Positions 1-10,789 of a stretch of DNA of 64,000 nt are shown piece after piece (the first letter of the stretch is position 1; each line of letters begins with the position of its first letter). The stretch comes from JBMDXB01 sp048594975. Lineage in GTDB: Bacteria; Acidobacteriota; Vicinamibacteria; Vicinamibacterales; 2-12-FULL-66-21. The notes beneath the pieces are model-generated. The model was not told the DNA's origin, ran no database searches, and saw nothing but the letters and a program-made list of their open reading frames with translations. Location of the stretch: assembly GCA_048594975.1 (NCBI GenBank), contig JBMDXQ010000093.1, forward strand, positions 62,001 through 126,000, in the 5' to 3' direction. The translations under genes and the position numbers were made by a program.

Positions 1-2
1 CG

Positions 3-1334
3 ACGCCGTTGGCCGTGGTCGCGGCCGGTCTGCTGGTCGCGTACCTCTCGCTCTTTCCCGCGGCCTACTCCGTCGTGCTCGCGCGGCTCTCCAGCACGTT
101 CGGCCGGAGCGCGCTCACGCTTGCGCCCGCCGTCTGGGTGGCGACCGAGCTGGGGCGGCAGTACGTGTGGGACGGCTTTCCCTGGACGCTGCTCGGATAC
201 AGCCAGGTCACGGTACTTCCCATCGCGCAGGTTGCCAGCGTCGTCGGCGTGTACGGTCTCTCGGGGGTCCTCGCCGCCGCCGCGGCGACTATCGCGCACG
301 TCGTTGTGGCCGAGGGCCGGCGCCGCTGGCTGATCGCCGCGGCGATGGGGGCGGCCGTCGCCGCGTGCGCCGTGTGGGGCAGCCTGCGGATGCGAGATGG
401 TTCGCTGCTCGCCTCCGGAGATCCGGTCCGCGTCGCGGTGCTGCAGGGCAACGTGCTGCAGAAGGACAAGGAAGCGGCCTACCTGGGCGACCACGCGCTC
501 GCGGCGGAGATCATGCACCGCTACCTCGAGATGACGCGCCGGGCGATGGAGGAGGGCGCCACGTTCATCATCTGGCCGGAGTCGTCTACGCCATTCTTCT
601 TCGAGCGCGACCTCGCCTGGGGGTCGATCATCCGGAGGATCGCGAAGGAGTCCGGCGCGACGCTGCTCATCGGCAGCGATCAGATCGAGCCGGTGAAAAC
701 CGGCGCGCCCGCCGGCGACCCGCAGGTGCGCCTGTACAACGCGGCGTTCCTGGTGAAGCCGGACGGAAGCGTCGGCGCCATCTATCGCAAGATGCACCTG
801 GTGCCGTTCGGCGAGTACGTGCCGCTGAAGGACCTGCTGTTCTTCGTCGGCCCGATCGTCGAAGCGGTCTCGTCGTTCACGCCGGGCACCGACCCGGTCC
901 TCCTGCCGGTCGGCGCGCACACCGCGAGCACCGCGATCTGCTACGAGGTGATCTTCCCCAGTCTGATTCGCCAGTTCGTCAACGGCGGCAGCGAACTGCT
1001 GACGACCATCACCAACGACGCGTGGTACGGCTGGTCGTCAGCCGCCTACCAGCACTGGGAGCAGGCGTCGATGCGGTCGATAGAGAACGGGCGCTACCTG
1101 GCCAGGGCGGCGAACACCGGGATCAGCGGCTTCGTCGATCCGTACGGCCGGGTGCTCGCGAAGGCCGGCCTGTTCGAGCCGGCCCTGCTCGTCGAAGACC
1201 TGCGCTTCATCACCGCGCGCACGGTTTACGGCCGGATCGGCGACCTGGTGGCCTGGCTATCGCTGGCGCTCACGCTCGCTGCCCTGCTGGCGACGTGGCG
1301 GCCGCTCGTCGCGCGACGGGGGCAGGTCCGGTAG
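3..1334 (+). CDS. lnt: apolipoprotein N-acyltransferase, 5' end outside window
   Basis: This is the C-terminal part (about 443 codons) of an integral membrane acyltransferase that adds the third acyl chain to lipoproteins in the inner membrane. The frame is open at the left edge, so the start lies upstream; a TTG at 9 is probably internal. Hydrophobic segments fill the first 125 residues and a nitrilase-like domain follows. The catalytic triad is visible: Glu in WPESS (near residue 190), Lys in YRKMHLVPFGE (near 260) and Cys in CYEVIFP (near 311), with spacings close to those of E. coli Lnt. A last membrane segment lies near the C-terminus. It ends about 60 bp before prfB on the same strand. 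The assignment is secure; only the N-terminus is missing. Confidence 0.95.
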   Translation, partial: TPLAVVAAGLLVAYLSLFPAAYSVVLARLSSTFGRSALTLAPAVWVATELGRQYVWDGFPWTLLGYSQVTVLPIAQVASVVGVYGLSGVLAAAAATIAHVVVAEGRRRWLIAAAMGAAVAACAVWGSLRMRDGSLLASGDPVRVAVLQGNVLQKDKEAAYLGDHALAAEIMHRYLEMTRRAMEEGATFIIWPESSTPFFFERDLAWGSIIRRIAKESGATLLIGSDQIEPVKTGAPAGDPQVRLYNAAFLVKPDGSVGAIYRKMHLVPFGEYVPLKDLLFFVGPIVEAVSSFTPGTDPVLLPVGAHTASTAICYEVIFPSLIRQFVNGGSELLTTITNDAWYGWSSAAYQHWEQASMRSIENGRYLARAANTGISGFVDPYGRVLAKAGLFEPALLVEDLRFITARTVYGRIGDLVAWLSLALTLAALLATWRPLVARRGQVR

Positions 1335-1396
1335 AATCAGGGCGGCGCGCGGCCCGTGCACCGCTGGCGCTCGGAGATCCCCCGGAGGATGTTCAG

Positions 1397-2531
1397 TTGG
1401 CCATCGAACTCGACGAACAGCTTCGCAGGTACGACGAACTGGCGCGCCGCGCCGCCGATCTGCGGAGCCATCTTTGACGCCGCCCGCCCCGAGGAAGAGC
1501 TCGCCCAGATCGAACAGCGTGTCGCCGCGCCCGACTTCTGGAAGGACCAGGCGTCCGCGCAGACGCTGCTGCAGCGCCGCCGCCGGCTGGAGGACGACCG
1601 CGCGCTGAGCGACTCGCTGCGCCGCCGCGTCGACGACCTCTCCGTGCTCGTCGAGTGGGCGGGGGCAGGGGAGCCGGTCGGGGAGGACCTGCGGCACGCG
1701 CTGGACGAACTCGGCGCCGAGGTCGAAGCCGGCGAGACCAAGAAGATGCTCGGCGGCGAGCACGATCGCAAGAACGCCATCGTCACGATTCACCCCGGCG
1801 CGGGCGGCACCGAGTCGCAGGACTGGGCGGAGATGCTGCTCCGGATGTATCTCCGCTGGATCGAGCGCCGCGGCTTCAAGCGCGACGTCATCGACCTGCA
1901 GCCGGGCGAGGAAGCGGGGATCAAGAGTGCGACGATGACCATCTACGGCGACTACGCCTACGGGATGATGCTCGCCGAGGCGGGCGTCCACCGGCTGGTG
2001 CGGATCTCGCCATTCGACCAGGCCTCGCGGCGGCACACCTCCTTCGCGTCGGTATTCGTCTGGCCGGAGCTACCCGAGGACGTCGACGTCGGGATCGAGG
2101 AGAAGGACCTGCGCATCGACACCTACCGCTCGAGCGGTGCGGGGGGGCAGCACGTCAACGTCACAGACTCGGCGGTCCGCATCACCCACCTCCCGACCGG
2201 CATCGTCGTCTCCTGCCAGAACGAGCGCTCGCAGCACAAGAACCGCGCCCAGGCGATGAAGGTGCTGAAGGCGCGGCTCTACGACCTCCGCCAGAAGGAA
2301 CAGCAGTCGAGGCTCGAACAGCTGGGGGGCGAGAAGAAGGACATCGCCTTCGGCAGCCAGATCCGCAGCTACGTCCTGCACCCCTACCAGCTGGTGAAGG
2401 ACCACCGGACGAAGGAGGAGATCGGCGACGTCAACCGCGTGCTCGACGGCGACATCGACCAGTTCATCAAGACCTATCTGATGCGCAAGGCTGCAGGCAC
2501 GCTCGGGCAGGCCATAGTGGACGACGAATAG
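1397..2531 (+). CDS. prfB: peptide chain release factor 2, expressed by programmed +1 frameshift
   Basis: RF2 ends translation at UGA and UAA. The gene is in two frames. A short zero frame starts at TTG 1397, placed 8 nt after the ribosome site GGAGG (1384-1388), and runs 26 codons to an in-frame TGA at 1475-1477. The main frame continues from GAC at 1476 and gives about 377 residues in total. The GGQ motif (SSGAGGQHVNV) and the SPF anticodon-like motif (RISPFDQ) that reads UGA are both present. The zero-frame peptide (IELDEQLRRYDELARRAADL) matches the usual RF2 N-terminus in character. The longer ATG/GTG frames upstream are artefacts. The gene is intact, and its apparent frameshift is autoregulatory. 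Confidence 0.95.
1464..1478 (+). promoter_or_regulatory. prfB: prfB programmed +1 frameshift site
   Basis: The sequence CTT TGA C (1472-1478) is the classical RF2 slippery stop. GGAG at 1464-1467 lies 4 nt upstream and acts as the internal Shine-Dalgarno that stimulates slippage. When RF2 is scarce, the ribosome pauses at UGA, shifts +1 and makes full-length RF2. The reading frames on both sides fit this exactly. Confidence 0.93.
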
Positions 2532-2713
2532 TCATCCCTCCTGAAGCCGTGGAGATCCGCGGGAGCGCGCAGGAGGAATTCATGCGTGCGTGTCTGGAGG
2601 GCTTCCGCCTTGGGATGCAGGCGGCCCGGGTAGGGCAATGACCAGGCCGCAGAAATCAGGGGATTCGAGGCAGTTCGTGCGGCAGGCAGCTGCTGCCGTC
2701 GCCACAATTGTTC

Positions 2714-5008
2714 CTATTGCTTGATTGATCCCGGCTGCGTTCCGGCAATGAACGCCTCCGAGATGGAGCCGGGCCCGGCGGCATCGGTCGCCGACCCGGA
2801 GGCCTTGTCGACGGCGACGAAGACGATGTTGCCGGGAGGCTCGAACTTCGGCGGCTCCTTGCGGTCCCCAATCCACGCCTTCAAGATGTCGATCCAGATC
2901 GGCAGCGCCGCCTCCGAGCCGGTGGCGTTGTTGCCGATCGGCTTCTTCTGATCGAGGCCGATCCACACGCCGATCGTGATGTCCGGGTCGAAGCCGATGA
3001 ACCAGGCGTCGGTGTAGTCGTCGGTCGTGCCGGTCTTTCCCGCGAGCGGCCAGTTGAGCGATGCCGCGCGCGCGGCCGTGCCCCGCTGGACGACGCCGCG
3101 CAGCAGGCTGGCCATGACGAAGGCGGTGTCGGCGCGGATCGCGTCCCTCGGCTCCGGCCGGTTCTCCTCGAGCACATTGCCAGCCCGGTCCGTGACCTTG
3201 AGGAGGGCGTGCGGCCGCATGCGGACGCCCTGGTTCGGAAAGACCGAGAAGGCGCTCGTCATCTCGACCAGCGTCGCCTCGGCGGCGCCGAGTGCCACCG
3301 GCAGGTACGGCGGGATCGGGGATTCGAGGCCGAGCCGGCGCGCATAGAGGATCACCTGCCGCGCCGTGAGCTGGTCCATCACCCGCACCGCCGGGATGTT
3401 GCGTGACTGCTCGAGCGCGCGCCGCAGCGTGATCGACCCCTCGAACTGCCGGTCGTAGTTCATCGGCGTATACGGCGGCTGGCCGGCACCGCCGGGAAAG
3501 CTCGCCGGCGTGTCCAGCAGCAACGTCGCGGGCGTGTACCCGCGATCGATCGCCGCGGTGTAGACGATCGGCTTGAACGCCGACCCCACCTGGCGGTAGG
3601 CCTGCGTGGCGCGGTTGAACTTGCTTCGTTCGAAGCTCGCGCCGCCGATCATCGCCTTGATGCGGCCGGTGCGGTTGTCGATCGCCAGCACCGCGCCCTC
3701 GACCTGCGGCGGTTGCTCGAGCGTCCCGGTTGCCGCCGGCGCGTCGACCGAGGCGAGCTGCACCTCGACGAGATCGCCGCGTTTCACGAGCTGGTCGGGC
3801 GCGGTCTTTCCGGTCCAGGCGAACCCCTTGCGATCGATCGCCACGCGGAGCGGCCCGGCGCGCACCACCATGGCGGCAGGTGTCGTGTCGGCGACCACGG
3901 CCGGGACGATGTCGCCGGCGCTCATCGGCTGCTCCCAGCGCGGGTGCCGGAAGGCCTCGAGGCTGTGCCCCTCGGCGAGCACGTTGCGTCGCGGTTTGCG
4001 GAAACCGCGGCGCTTGTCCAGCCGGCGCAGGCCGAGATCGAGCGCGCGGTTGGCCGCCTCCTGGAGGGGCACGTCGAGCGACGTCTGCACCGAGAGCCCG
4101 TGCTCGTAGAGCGCCTTGGCGCCGTAGCGCTCCTCGAGTTGCTTGCGTACCTCCTCGACGAAATACGGCGCAATCGGGTTGTGCTTCGCGGCGGACGTGT
4201 TCAGGACGATCGGCTTCTCGCCGGCCGTCCGCGCCTGCTCGCGCGTGATGTAGCCTTCGTCGGCCATCTGCTGCAGCACGTAGGCGCGCCGCCGCCGGGC
4301 CCGCTCCATGTCGACGGTGGGCGCGTTCCGCCAGGTCTGGAAGAGGCCGGCAATCGTCGCCGCCTCCTCGAGGGTGACGTCCTTCGCCGACTTGTTGAAG
4401 TACGCGCGGGCCGCGGCCTCGACGCCGTAGGCGCCTTCCCCGAGATAGGCGTGATTGGCGTAGAGCGTGAAGATCTCGCGCTTGGTGTACCGCTTCTCGA
4501 TCTGAATCGCGACGATCGCTTCCTTGATCTTCCGTTCCGGGCTCACGTCACCGATCCGGTAGCCGACCACCTCGGGAAAGAGGCCGCGCGCCAGCTGCTG
4601 GGTGATGGTGCTCGCGCCCTTCGGCCGGGAATGCCGGCCGGTCAGCGAATCGCGAATTGCGCCGAGCACGTCGCGAATCGCCGTGACCGCGATGCGCGGA
4701 ACGCTGATGCCGGCGTGCCGCTCGAAGTCGGCGTCCTCGGCGGCGAAGATCGCCTGCCGGAGGACCGGCGCGATCGCCTCGTAGGGCACGACCTCCCGAC
4801 GCTGCACCGCGAACTCGCCGACCACTTCGCCGCGCGAGCCGTAGACGCGGGTAATGGTCGAGGGCGTGTAGTCGTCGAGGGCGGAGATGGTGGGCAGATC
4901 GCCGATGTAGGCGAACACCACGCCGGTGGCCAGGCCGAGGATGGCGGCGATGAAAAAGAGGGCAATGATGCCCGCCTGCCGGGCAACTCGGATGACGTAG
5001 CGGGCCAT
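2714..5008 (-). CDS. mrcA: class A penicillin-binding protein (PBP1A-type)
   Basis: A bifunctional peptidoglycan synthase of 764 residues, anchored in the inner membrane by one segment (about residues 12-35). The GT51 glycosyltransferase domain follows, with catalytic Glu91 in EDADF and the conserved GASTITQQLARGLF. The transpeptidase domain has the serine motif SAFK (near 475), SRN of the SxN motif, and KTGTT (near 656). I start at ATG 5008 (MARYVIRV): the frame stays open for 48 more codons upstream, but those translate a repeat array (HSAFGIPHLAF and similar). The gene converges on prfB. The upstream gene on this strand is the FecR protein, separated by the repeat. Confidence 0.94.
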   Translation of the reverse strand: MARYVIRVARQAGIIALFFIAAILGLATGVVFAYIGDLPTISALDDYTPSTITRVYGSRGEVVGEFAVQRREVVPYEAIAPVLRQAIFAAEDADFERHAGISVPRIAVTAIRDVLGAIRDSLTGRHSRPKGASTITQQLARGLFPEVVGYRIGDVSPERKIKEAIVAIQIEKRYTKREIFTLYANHAYLGEGAYGVEAAARAYFNKSAKDVTLEEAATIAGLFQTWRNAPTVDMERARRRRAYVLQQMADEGYITREQARTAGEKPIVLNTSAAKHNPIAPYFVEEVRKQLEERYGAKALYEHGLSVQTSLDVPLQEAANRALDLGLRRLDKRRGFRKPRRNVLAEGHSLEAFRHPRWEQPMSAGDIVPAVVADTTPAAMVVRAGPLRVAIDRKGFAWTGKTAPDQLVKRGDLVEVQLASVDAPAATGTLEQPPQVEGAVLAIDNRTGRIKAMIGGASFERSKFNRATQAYRQVGSAFKPIVYTAAIDRGYTPATLLLDTPASFPGGAGQPPYTPMNYDRQFEGSITLRRALEQSRNIPAVRVMDQLTARQVILYARRLGLESPIPPYLPVALGAAEATLVEMTSAFSVFPNQGVRMRPHALLKVTDRAGNVLEENRPEPRDAIRADTAFVMASLLRGVVQRGTAARAASLNWPLAGKTGTTDDYTDAWFIGFDPDITIGVWIGLDQKKPIGNNATGSEAALPIWIDILKAWIGDRKEPPKFEPPGNIVFVAVDKASGSATDAAGPGSISEAFIAGTQPGSIKQ

Positions 5009-5018
5009 AGAGTGACTC

Positions 5019-5265
5019 TTGTCAATGCTGAATGCCGAATGCCGGAATGCCAAATGCGGAATGCCGAATGCGGAATGCCGAATGTCGATGGCGAACGCAG
5101 AATGCTGAACGCTCGCGCGCTCCTTCGGCATTCGTCGTCGAGCCTCAATCATTCAGGCATTCAGGCGTTCAGGCATTCAGGCGTTCAGGCGTTCAGGCGT
5201 TCAGGCACTCAGGCATTCAGCATCCGGCATTCAGCCATTCAGCATTCGGCATTCAGCCTTGACAA
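5019..5265. repeat. heptad-word palindrome, ATTCAGC type, between the FecR gene and PBP1A
   Basis: The left arm is a run of 7-8 nt words such as AATGCCG and AATGCTG. The right arm is a run of GCATTCA/GGCGTTCA words, the reverse complement. The ends form an inverted repeat of 18 bp with one mismatch: TTGTCAATGCTGAATGCC at 5019 and its near-complement ending TTGACAA at 5265. It lies between two minus-strand genes. No coding function is seen. The same word type recurs at 25532-25634. Confidence 0.85.
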
Positions 5266-5272
5266 GTATCAC

Positions 5273-7402
5273 CTAACCCCCTCTCCGCACTGCCCGCCGA
5301 TCGCCGCCTCCGCCGCTGGCGTCGCCGCCCGGACGCGCTTGGGGGGGTGGTGCCGAGCGCTCGTGACCGCGCGGCGCATCGACCGAGCGCGGCGGGGGCG
5401 CGCTGCGCTCCATGCGCGGCATCGAGGGCGCCGGAGCAGCCTCGGGCGCGCGCTGCGGGACAGCGCGCTCGCCCCCCGTCCGGCCGCCCGGGGCGCGACG
5501 CTCGTAGGGCGCCGGCACTGACGGCTCAGGGCGTGGCGCGGGCGCCGTGCGAGGCGCGGCCCGGTCGACACCGGACCAGCCGCCCGGGGCGCGACGCTCG
5601 TAGGGCGTCGGCATCGATGCCCCGGGTCGGTCATCCGGTGCGCTGCGCGGCACTGCACGGACGCCGCCCCGCCAGACCTCCGGCTCGTGTTCGATCGGTT
5701 GCGCGGACCGGCTCGGCGAGTCGCCGATGCCCACGGCACCTGCAGCCGGCGCGCGGCGCTCGTAAGGGCTGCGCGCCGGCACGCCTGCGCCACGCTCTGC
5801 TGGCGCGGTCCGAGGTACCGCGCGTACCCCGGGATTCGGCTGCCCGTCGCCCCGCGGGCCAGGCTGCCGGGGCACAGCCCTCGGCGCAACGCGATCGGCC
5901 GCACCGCCGGTCGCGTCGGGCGGTGTTGCCGGTGCGGTGTCACGTTCGGCAGGGGAGCGCGACACCGCACGCGAACGGGCGGGTGTATCGGCCGTGGCCC
6001 CATCGGACCGCGCCGGCGGCAGCGAACGCACGCCGCGGTCCGGTGTCATGCGCGGGACCTCGGACGCGTTTGCGCGGGGTACTGCGCGCCGCGTCACGTC
6101 GCCCGTGGCGCGCGAGTCGTTCACCTGGACACGCGGCCCGGCCGACTGTACGCGTGACGCGTCGCGGGGCAAGTTGGTGTACACGGGCGCGCCGGCGCCA
6201 CTGCCGCGCGGTACTGCCCGCCCGACGACACGGATGGGCGCCTGCGCGCGTGGAACGGCGTAACCGCGGAATGCCGGCGCACTGTCGCGGTGGGTCCAGG
6301 TCACGCGCGCGTACGGCGCCCCGGTGTGCCAGTGCACCGCGCGATGGTGCACGTACCCGCGACCGAAGTGGCCGTGCGGCACGACGGTCCACGCGTGCCA
6401 CGCGTGATACCGGCCGTAATGAACGCCGATAGGGATGACGGGCCGGTTGTACCACCCGAGCGGGCACCAGCTCACGTAGCCCGGCGCGTACGCCCAGGAC
6501 ACCCACGCGGCGCCCCAGGTCGTGCCCGGGATCCAGAACCAGGCGCCGGCGGAGAATCCCCAGCGGCCGTAGTGATGCGTCGGCCACGCCCACGGGTCGG
6601 TGCCGACCCAGAACCAGCCCCAGGGCCGGTACGTCGCCCAACGGCCGTAGTAGTAGGGCCGCCAGCCCACCGAGACCCGCGGGTACCAGACGTAGCCATA
6701 CGTCGGCTCGTGCCGCCAGGAGCCGTACTCGTCGAACGCGCGCGAGTACGGACGCACGGGCTCTGGGAGGTACTGACTGGAGAGGCCCAGCCGATAGTCG
6801 CGGCGCGCTTCCGACCAGCGGTCGAACGCGTCCCAGGCGGCGGAGTTGAACACGTACGCGTAGGATGGCGCCTCGCCGGCGCGCGCGAACGCGCGCTCGC
6901 CCGCCCGCAGCGTCGTTCGTCCGTCGTCGTTCACGAGCTCCGCGACGCCGCGCAGGACGGCGAGCTCCACCTCGACGCCGCGATCGCTGCGCAGGGTGGC
7001 GAACCGGTATTCGCCGGGCTGCGCGATCTGCGCCCACGCGTTCGGGCCGTCGATGCGGTAGGCGACGTCACGCGGCCGGCCCGCGATGGCGAGCCGCACC
7101 CGCCCGTCGAGCACCCGCACGAGCTCGTCGGACTGGAAATCGACGGTCGTGAAGTGGTCGATGTGCAGCGTACTGCCGTCGGCGTAGAGAATCTCGACGC
7201 GGCCGGCCTCGGTGCGTACGCGATCGCCGGCAAGCAGCGGCATGTTCGCCGGGGACGCGTCCGTCCGGCCATCGCGCTCGATAGCCGCGGTGCCCTCGAC
7301 GAACGACACGTGCGCGGGAGGGTCGGACTCGACCGGGTTCTGCGCCGCCACAGCCCCGGGCACGAGCATCGCAGCTGTTACGAGGATGGGAAGGAACCGC
7401 AT
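5273..7402 (-). CDS. secreted FecR-domain protein with Tyr/Trp-rich and proline-rich repeats
   Basis: An exported protein of 709 residues. A signal peptide (MRFLPILVTAAMLVPGAVAAQ) is followed by a FecR-like domain (about residues 30-170; VRTEAGRVEILYADGSTL). Then comes a Tyr/Trp/Gly-rich region (about 220-340; GWRPYYYGRWATY, WVGTDPWAW), similar to the DUF6600 proteins that often accompany FecR domains. The last 300 residues are low-complexity and basic, with about four copies of a roughly 31-residue unit built on RAVPR-APxPR and PYERRAPGG. No anti-sigma transmembrane segment or TonB partner is visible, so it is probably a surface or periplasmic structural protein rather than an iron regulator. 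It is divergent from dnaK. Its function is unknown. Confidence 0.8.
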   Translation of the reverse strand: MRFLPILVTAAMLVPGAVAAQNPVESDPPAHVSFVEGTAAIERDGRTDASPANMPLLAGDRVRTEAGRVEILYADGSTLHIDHFTTVDFQSDELVRVLDGRVRLAIAGRPRDVAYRIDGPNAWAQIAQPGEYRFATLRSDRGVEVELAVLRGVAELVNDDGRTTLRAGERAFARAGEAPSYAYVFNSAAWDAFDRWSEARRDYRLGLSSQYLPEPVRPYSRAFDEYGSWRHEPTYGYVWYPRVSVGWRPYYYGRWATYRPWGWFWVGTDPWAWPTHHYGRWGFSAGAWFWIPGTTWGAAWVSWAYAPGYVSWCPLGWYNRPVIPIGVHYGRYHAWHAWTVVPHGHFGRGYVHHRAVHWHTGAPYARVTWTHRDSAPAFRGYAVPRAQAPIRVVGRAVPRGSGAGAPVYTNLPRDASRVQSAGPRVQVNDSRATGDVTRRAVPRANASEVPRMTPDRGVRSLPPARSDGATADTPARSRAVSRSPAERDTAPATPPDATGGAADRVAPRAVPRQPGPRGDGQPNPGVRAVPRTAPAERGAGVPARSPYERRAPAAGAVGIGDSPSRSAQPIEHEPEVWRGGVRAVPRSAPDDRPGASMPTPYERRAPGGWSGVDRAAPRTAPAPRPEPSVPAPYERRAPGGRTGGERAVPQRAPEAAPAPSMPRMERSAPPPRSVDAPRGHERSAPPPQARPGGDASGGGGDRRAVRRGG

Positions 7403-7480
7403 GCAAAACCTCGACGGGGAAAGCAGGCGTGGCCCCCACGGAATGCAGCGGATTGCCGCTGAGGCAGGCTGGCAAACCGG

Positions 7481-7489
7481 ATTATAGCA
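7481..7489 (-). promoter_or_regulatory. extended -10 promoter of the FecR-domain gene
   Basis: Read on the minus strand this is TGCTATAAT, a perfect extended -10 element, about 80 bp upstream of the ATG at 7402. No good -35 is seen, which is usual for extended -10 promoters. The leader holds a 6-bp hairpin, CAGCGG/CCGCTG, at 7447-7462. Confidence 0.6.
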
Positions 7490-7512
7490 CTAACTTACCG
7501 CGACGTTGTGCT
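7486..7512. promoter_or_regulatory. imperfect dyad between the divergent FecR-gene and dnaK promoters
   Basis: AGCACTAAC at 7486-7494 faces GTTGTGCT at 7505-7512. The half-sites resemble CIRCE halves (TTAGCACTC/GAGTGCTAA), but the spacer is too long and the match partial. It could be an operator for HspR or another repressor. No HAIR consensus (CTTGAGT-N7-ACTCAAG) was found here. Confidence 0.25.
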
Positions 7513-7519
7513 GAACAGT

Positions 7520-7548
7520 TTGACACAGTATCGCTCACATTATATACT
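7520..7548 (+). promoter_or_regulatory. sigma-70 promoter of the dnaK operon
   Basis: TTGACA (7520-7525), a 17-bp spacer and TATACT (7543-7548) form a near-consensus housekeeping promoter. It lies in an AT-rich island, with an expected start near 7555 and a leader of about 55 nt before the dnaK ATG. Confidence 0.75.
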
Positions 7549-7610
7549 TCCATCGTTATAAAGTTGCCGCGTGATTGGCAGGCGGCGGAAGAGTCGAGGA
7601 AACAGAGCAC

Positions 7611-9530
<1,920 letters not shown>

Positions 9531-9537
9531 GTCGAAG

Positions 9538-9662
9538 GGTTGACGCCCAACTCCCGGCGTCCAATCCCACTACTGAACAACTTTGGAAGTCGGGCAGTTG
9601 GAAGTCGGGAGTTGGCGGTTCGAAGAGTTGGCGTTGGGAGTTGGCGTGACTGGAAGTTGACG
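9538..9662. repeat. heptad-word palindrome, AGTTGGA/CCAACTC type
   Basis: It lies between dnaK and dnaJ on the same strand. The left arm has CCCAACTCCC and CCAATCCC; the right arm repeats GTTGGAA, GTCGGGA and GTTGGCG in nearly perfect 7-nt steps. The outer ends GTTGACGCCCAACTCCC and GGGAGTTGGCG pair. It would form a long hairpin in the dnaK-dnaJ transcript. Confidence 0.75.
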
Positions 9663-9669
9663 GCGGAGA

Positions 9670-10773
9670 ATGGACTATTACGCGATTCTCGGGGTAGAGC
9701 CGGACGCGACGAGCGGTGAGATCAGGCGCGCGTTCCGCCGGCTCTCGCGGCGCTATCACCCGGGCGTGAACCCGGGGGATCGCGCCGCCGAGGCGATGTA
9801 CAGACGCATCGCGGAAGCGTACGAAACGCTGGTCGACCCGGAGCGCCGCCGTCAGTACGACGCCGGCAGCCGGCCACAGGCGTCGGCGGATGGCGACTCG
9901 CTGGAGTTCGCCGGCTTCGATTTCACGGTGACGGCGCAGGGGGCGCAGGCGGCGACCTTCAGCGAGCTGTTCGCCGATACCCTGCAACCGACGACCACCG
10001 GGCAGCCGGGCAGGCCGGAGGTGGGCGCCGACATTCATGCCTCGGTGACGGTGGGCTTCGCCGAAGCGATTCGCGGCATCGAGCGGCAGATCGTGCTGAC
10101 CCGCCAGGTCGCGTGCCCGGCGTGCGACGGCGCCGGCGAGCTGCGCACCCCGGAAGGGCGCTGCTCGCACTGCCAGGCGACCGGCAAGGTGCGCTGGGCG
10201 CGCGGGCACATGGTGTTCTCGAAGCCGTGCGCGGCGTGCGGCGGCACCGGCCGGCAGCGCTTTCAGCGCTGCCTCGTGTGCAGCGGCCACGGCCGCGCGG
10301 TGCGCAGCGAGGCGGTGGCCGTCCGGGTGCCGCCTGGCGCCCCCGACGGCACGCAGCTCCGCATCCCCGGCCGCGGACACGTCGGCCGCAACGGCGGCCG
10401 GACCGGCGATCTCTACGTCGACGTCCGCGTGCAGCCGCACCCCGTGCTGCGGCGTGAGGGCGACGACCTGGTGATGGTCGTCCCCGTGGCGGTGCACGAG
10501 GCCGTGCTCGGCGCGCGGATCGCGCTGCCCACGCTCGACGGCGAGATCAGGCTGCGCATCCCGCCCGGCACTCAGGCCGGCCAGCGCTTCCGGCTCGGCG
10601 GCCGCGGCGTGCCCACCCGCGCCGACGAGTGCGGCGACCTGGTCGTCGAGGTGAAGCTCGTGCTGCCGCCGCTGGTCGACGAGCGATCGAAGGAACTGCT
10701 GCGCGAGTTCGGCCGCCTCAACGACGCGGACGTGCGCGAGCAGTTGAAGGCCAGCATGGCCGAAGCCCGCTAG
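9670..10773 (+). CDS. dnaJ: DnaJ-type co-chaperone with HPG in place of HPD
   Basis: A type I J-protein of 367 residues. The J-domain spans about residues 1-65 (DYYAILGVEPDATSGEIRRA). The Gly/Phe linker is poor. A zinc region follows with four motifs CPACDGAG, CSHCQATG, CAACGGTG and CLVCSGHG, then two C-terminal beta domains (VPPGAPDGTQLRIPGRG, IPPGTQAGQRFRLGG). The loop that normally reads HPD reads HPG (codons CAC CCG GGC). The Asp is considered essential for stimulating DnaK ATPase in characterised J-proteins. Its place after dnaK still argues for a DnaK partner. A conventional DnaJ may exist elsewhere. Confidence 0.9.
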   Translation: MDYYAILGVEPDATSGEIRRAFRRLSRRYHPGVNPGDRAAEAMYRRIAEAYETLVDPERRRQYDAGSRPQASADGDSLEFAGFDFTVTAQGAQAATFSELFADTLQPTTTGQPGRPEVGADIHASVTVGFAEAIRGIERQIVLTRQVACPACDGAGELRTPEGRCSHCQATGKVRWARGHMVFSKPCAACGGTGRQRFQRCLVCSGHGRAVRSEAVAVRVPPGAPDGTQLRIPGRGHVGRNGGRTGDLYVDVRVQPHPVLRREGDDLVMVVPVAVHEAVLGARIALPTLDGEIRLRIPPGTQAGQRFRLGGRGVPTRADECGDLVVEVKLVLPPLVDERSKELLREFGRLNDADVREQLKASMAEAR

Positions 10774-10789
10774 ACGGCATCTGACGACG

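Noticed and set aside
1475..1477. In-frame stop in prfB as evidence of a pseudogene
   Set aside because: It is the conserved programmed frameshift codon with slippery CTT and upstream GGAG.
5019..5265. CRISPR array
   Set aside because: Words are 7-8 nt, degenerate and without unique spacers of about 30 nt; no cas genes are nearby.
3713..5521. Long plus-strand frame antisense to the PBP gene
   Set aside because: High-GC shadow of the minus-strand gene; Arg/Gly/Ala-rich with no motif, while the minus frame carries a complete PBP1A.
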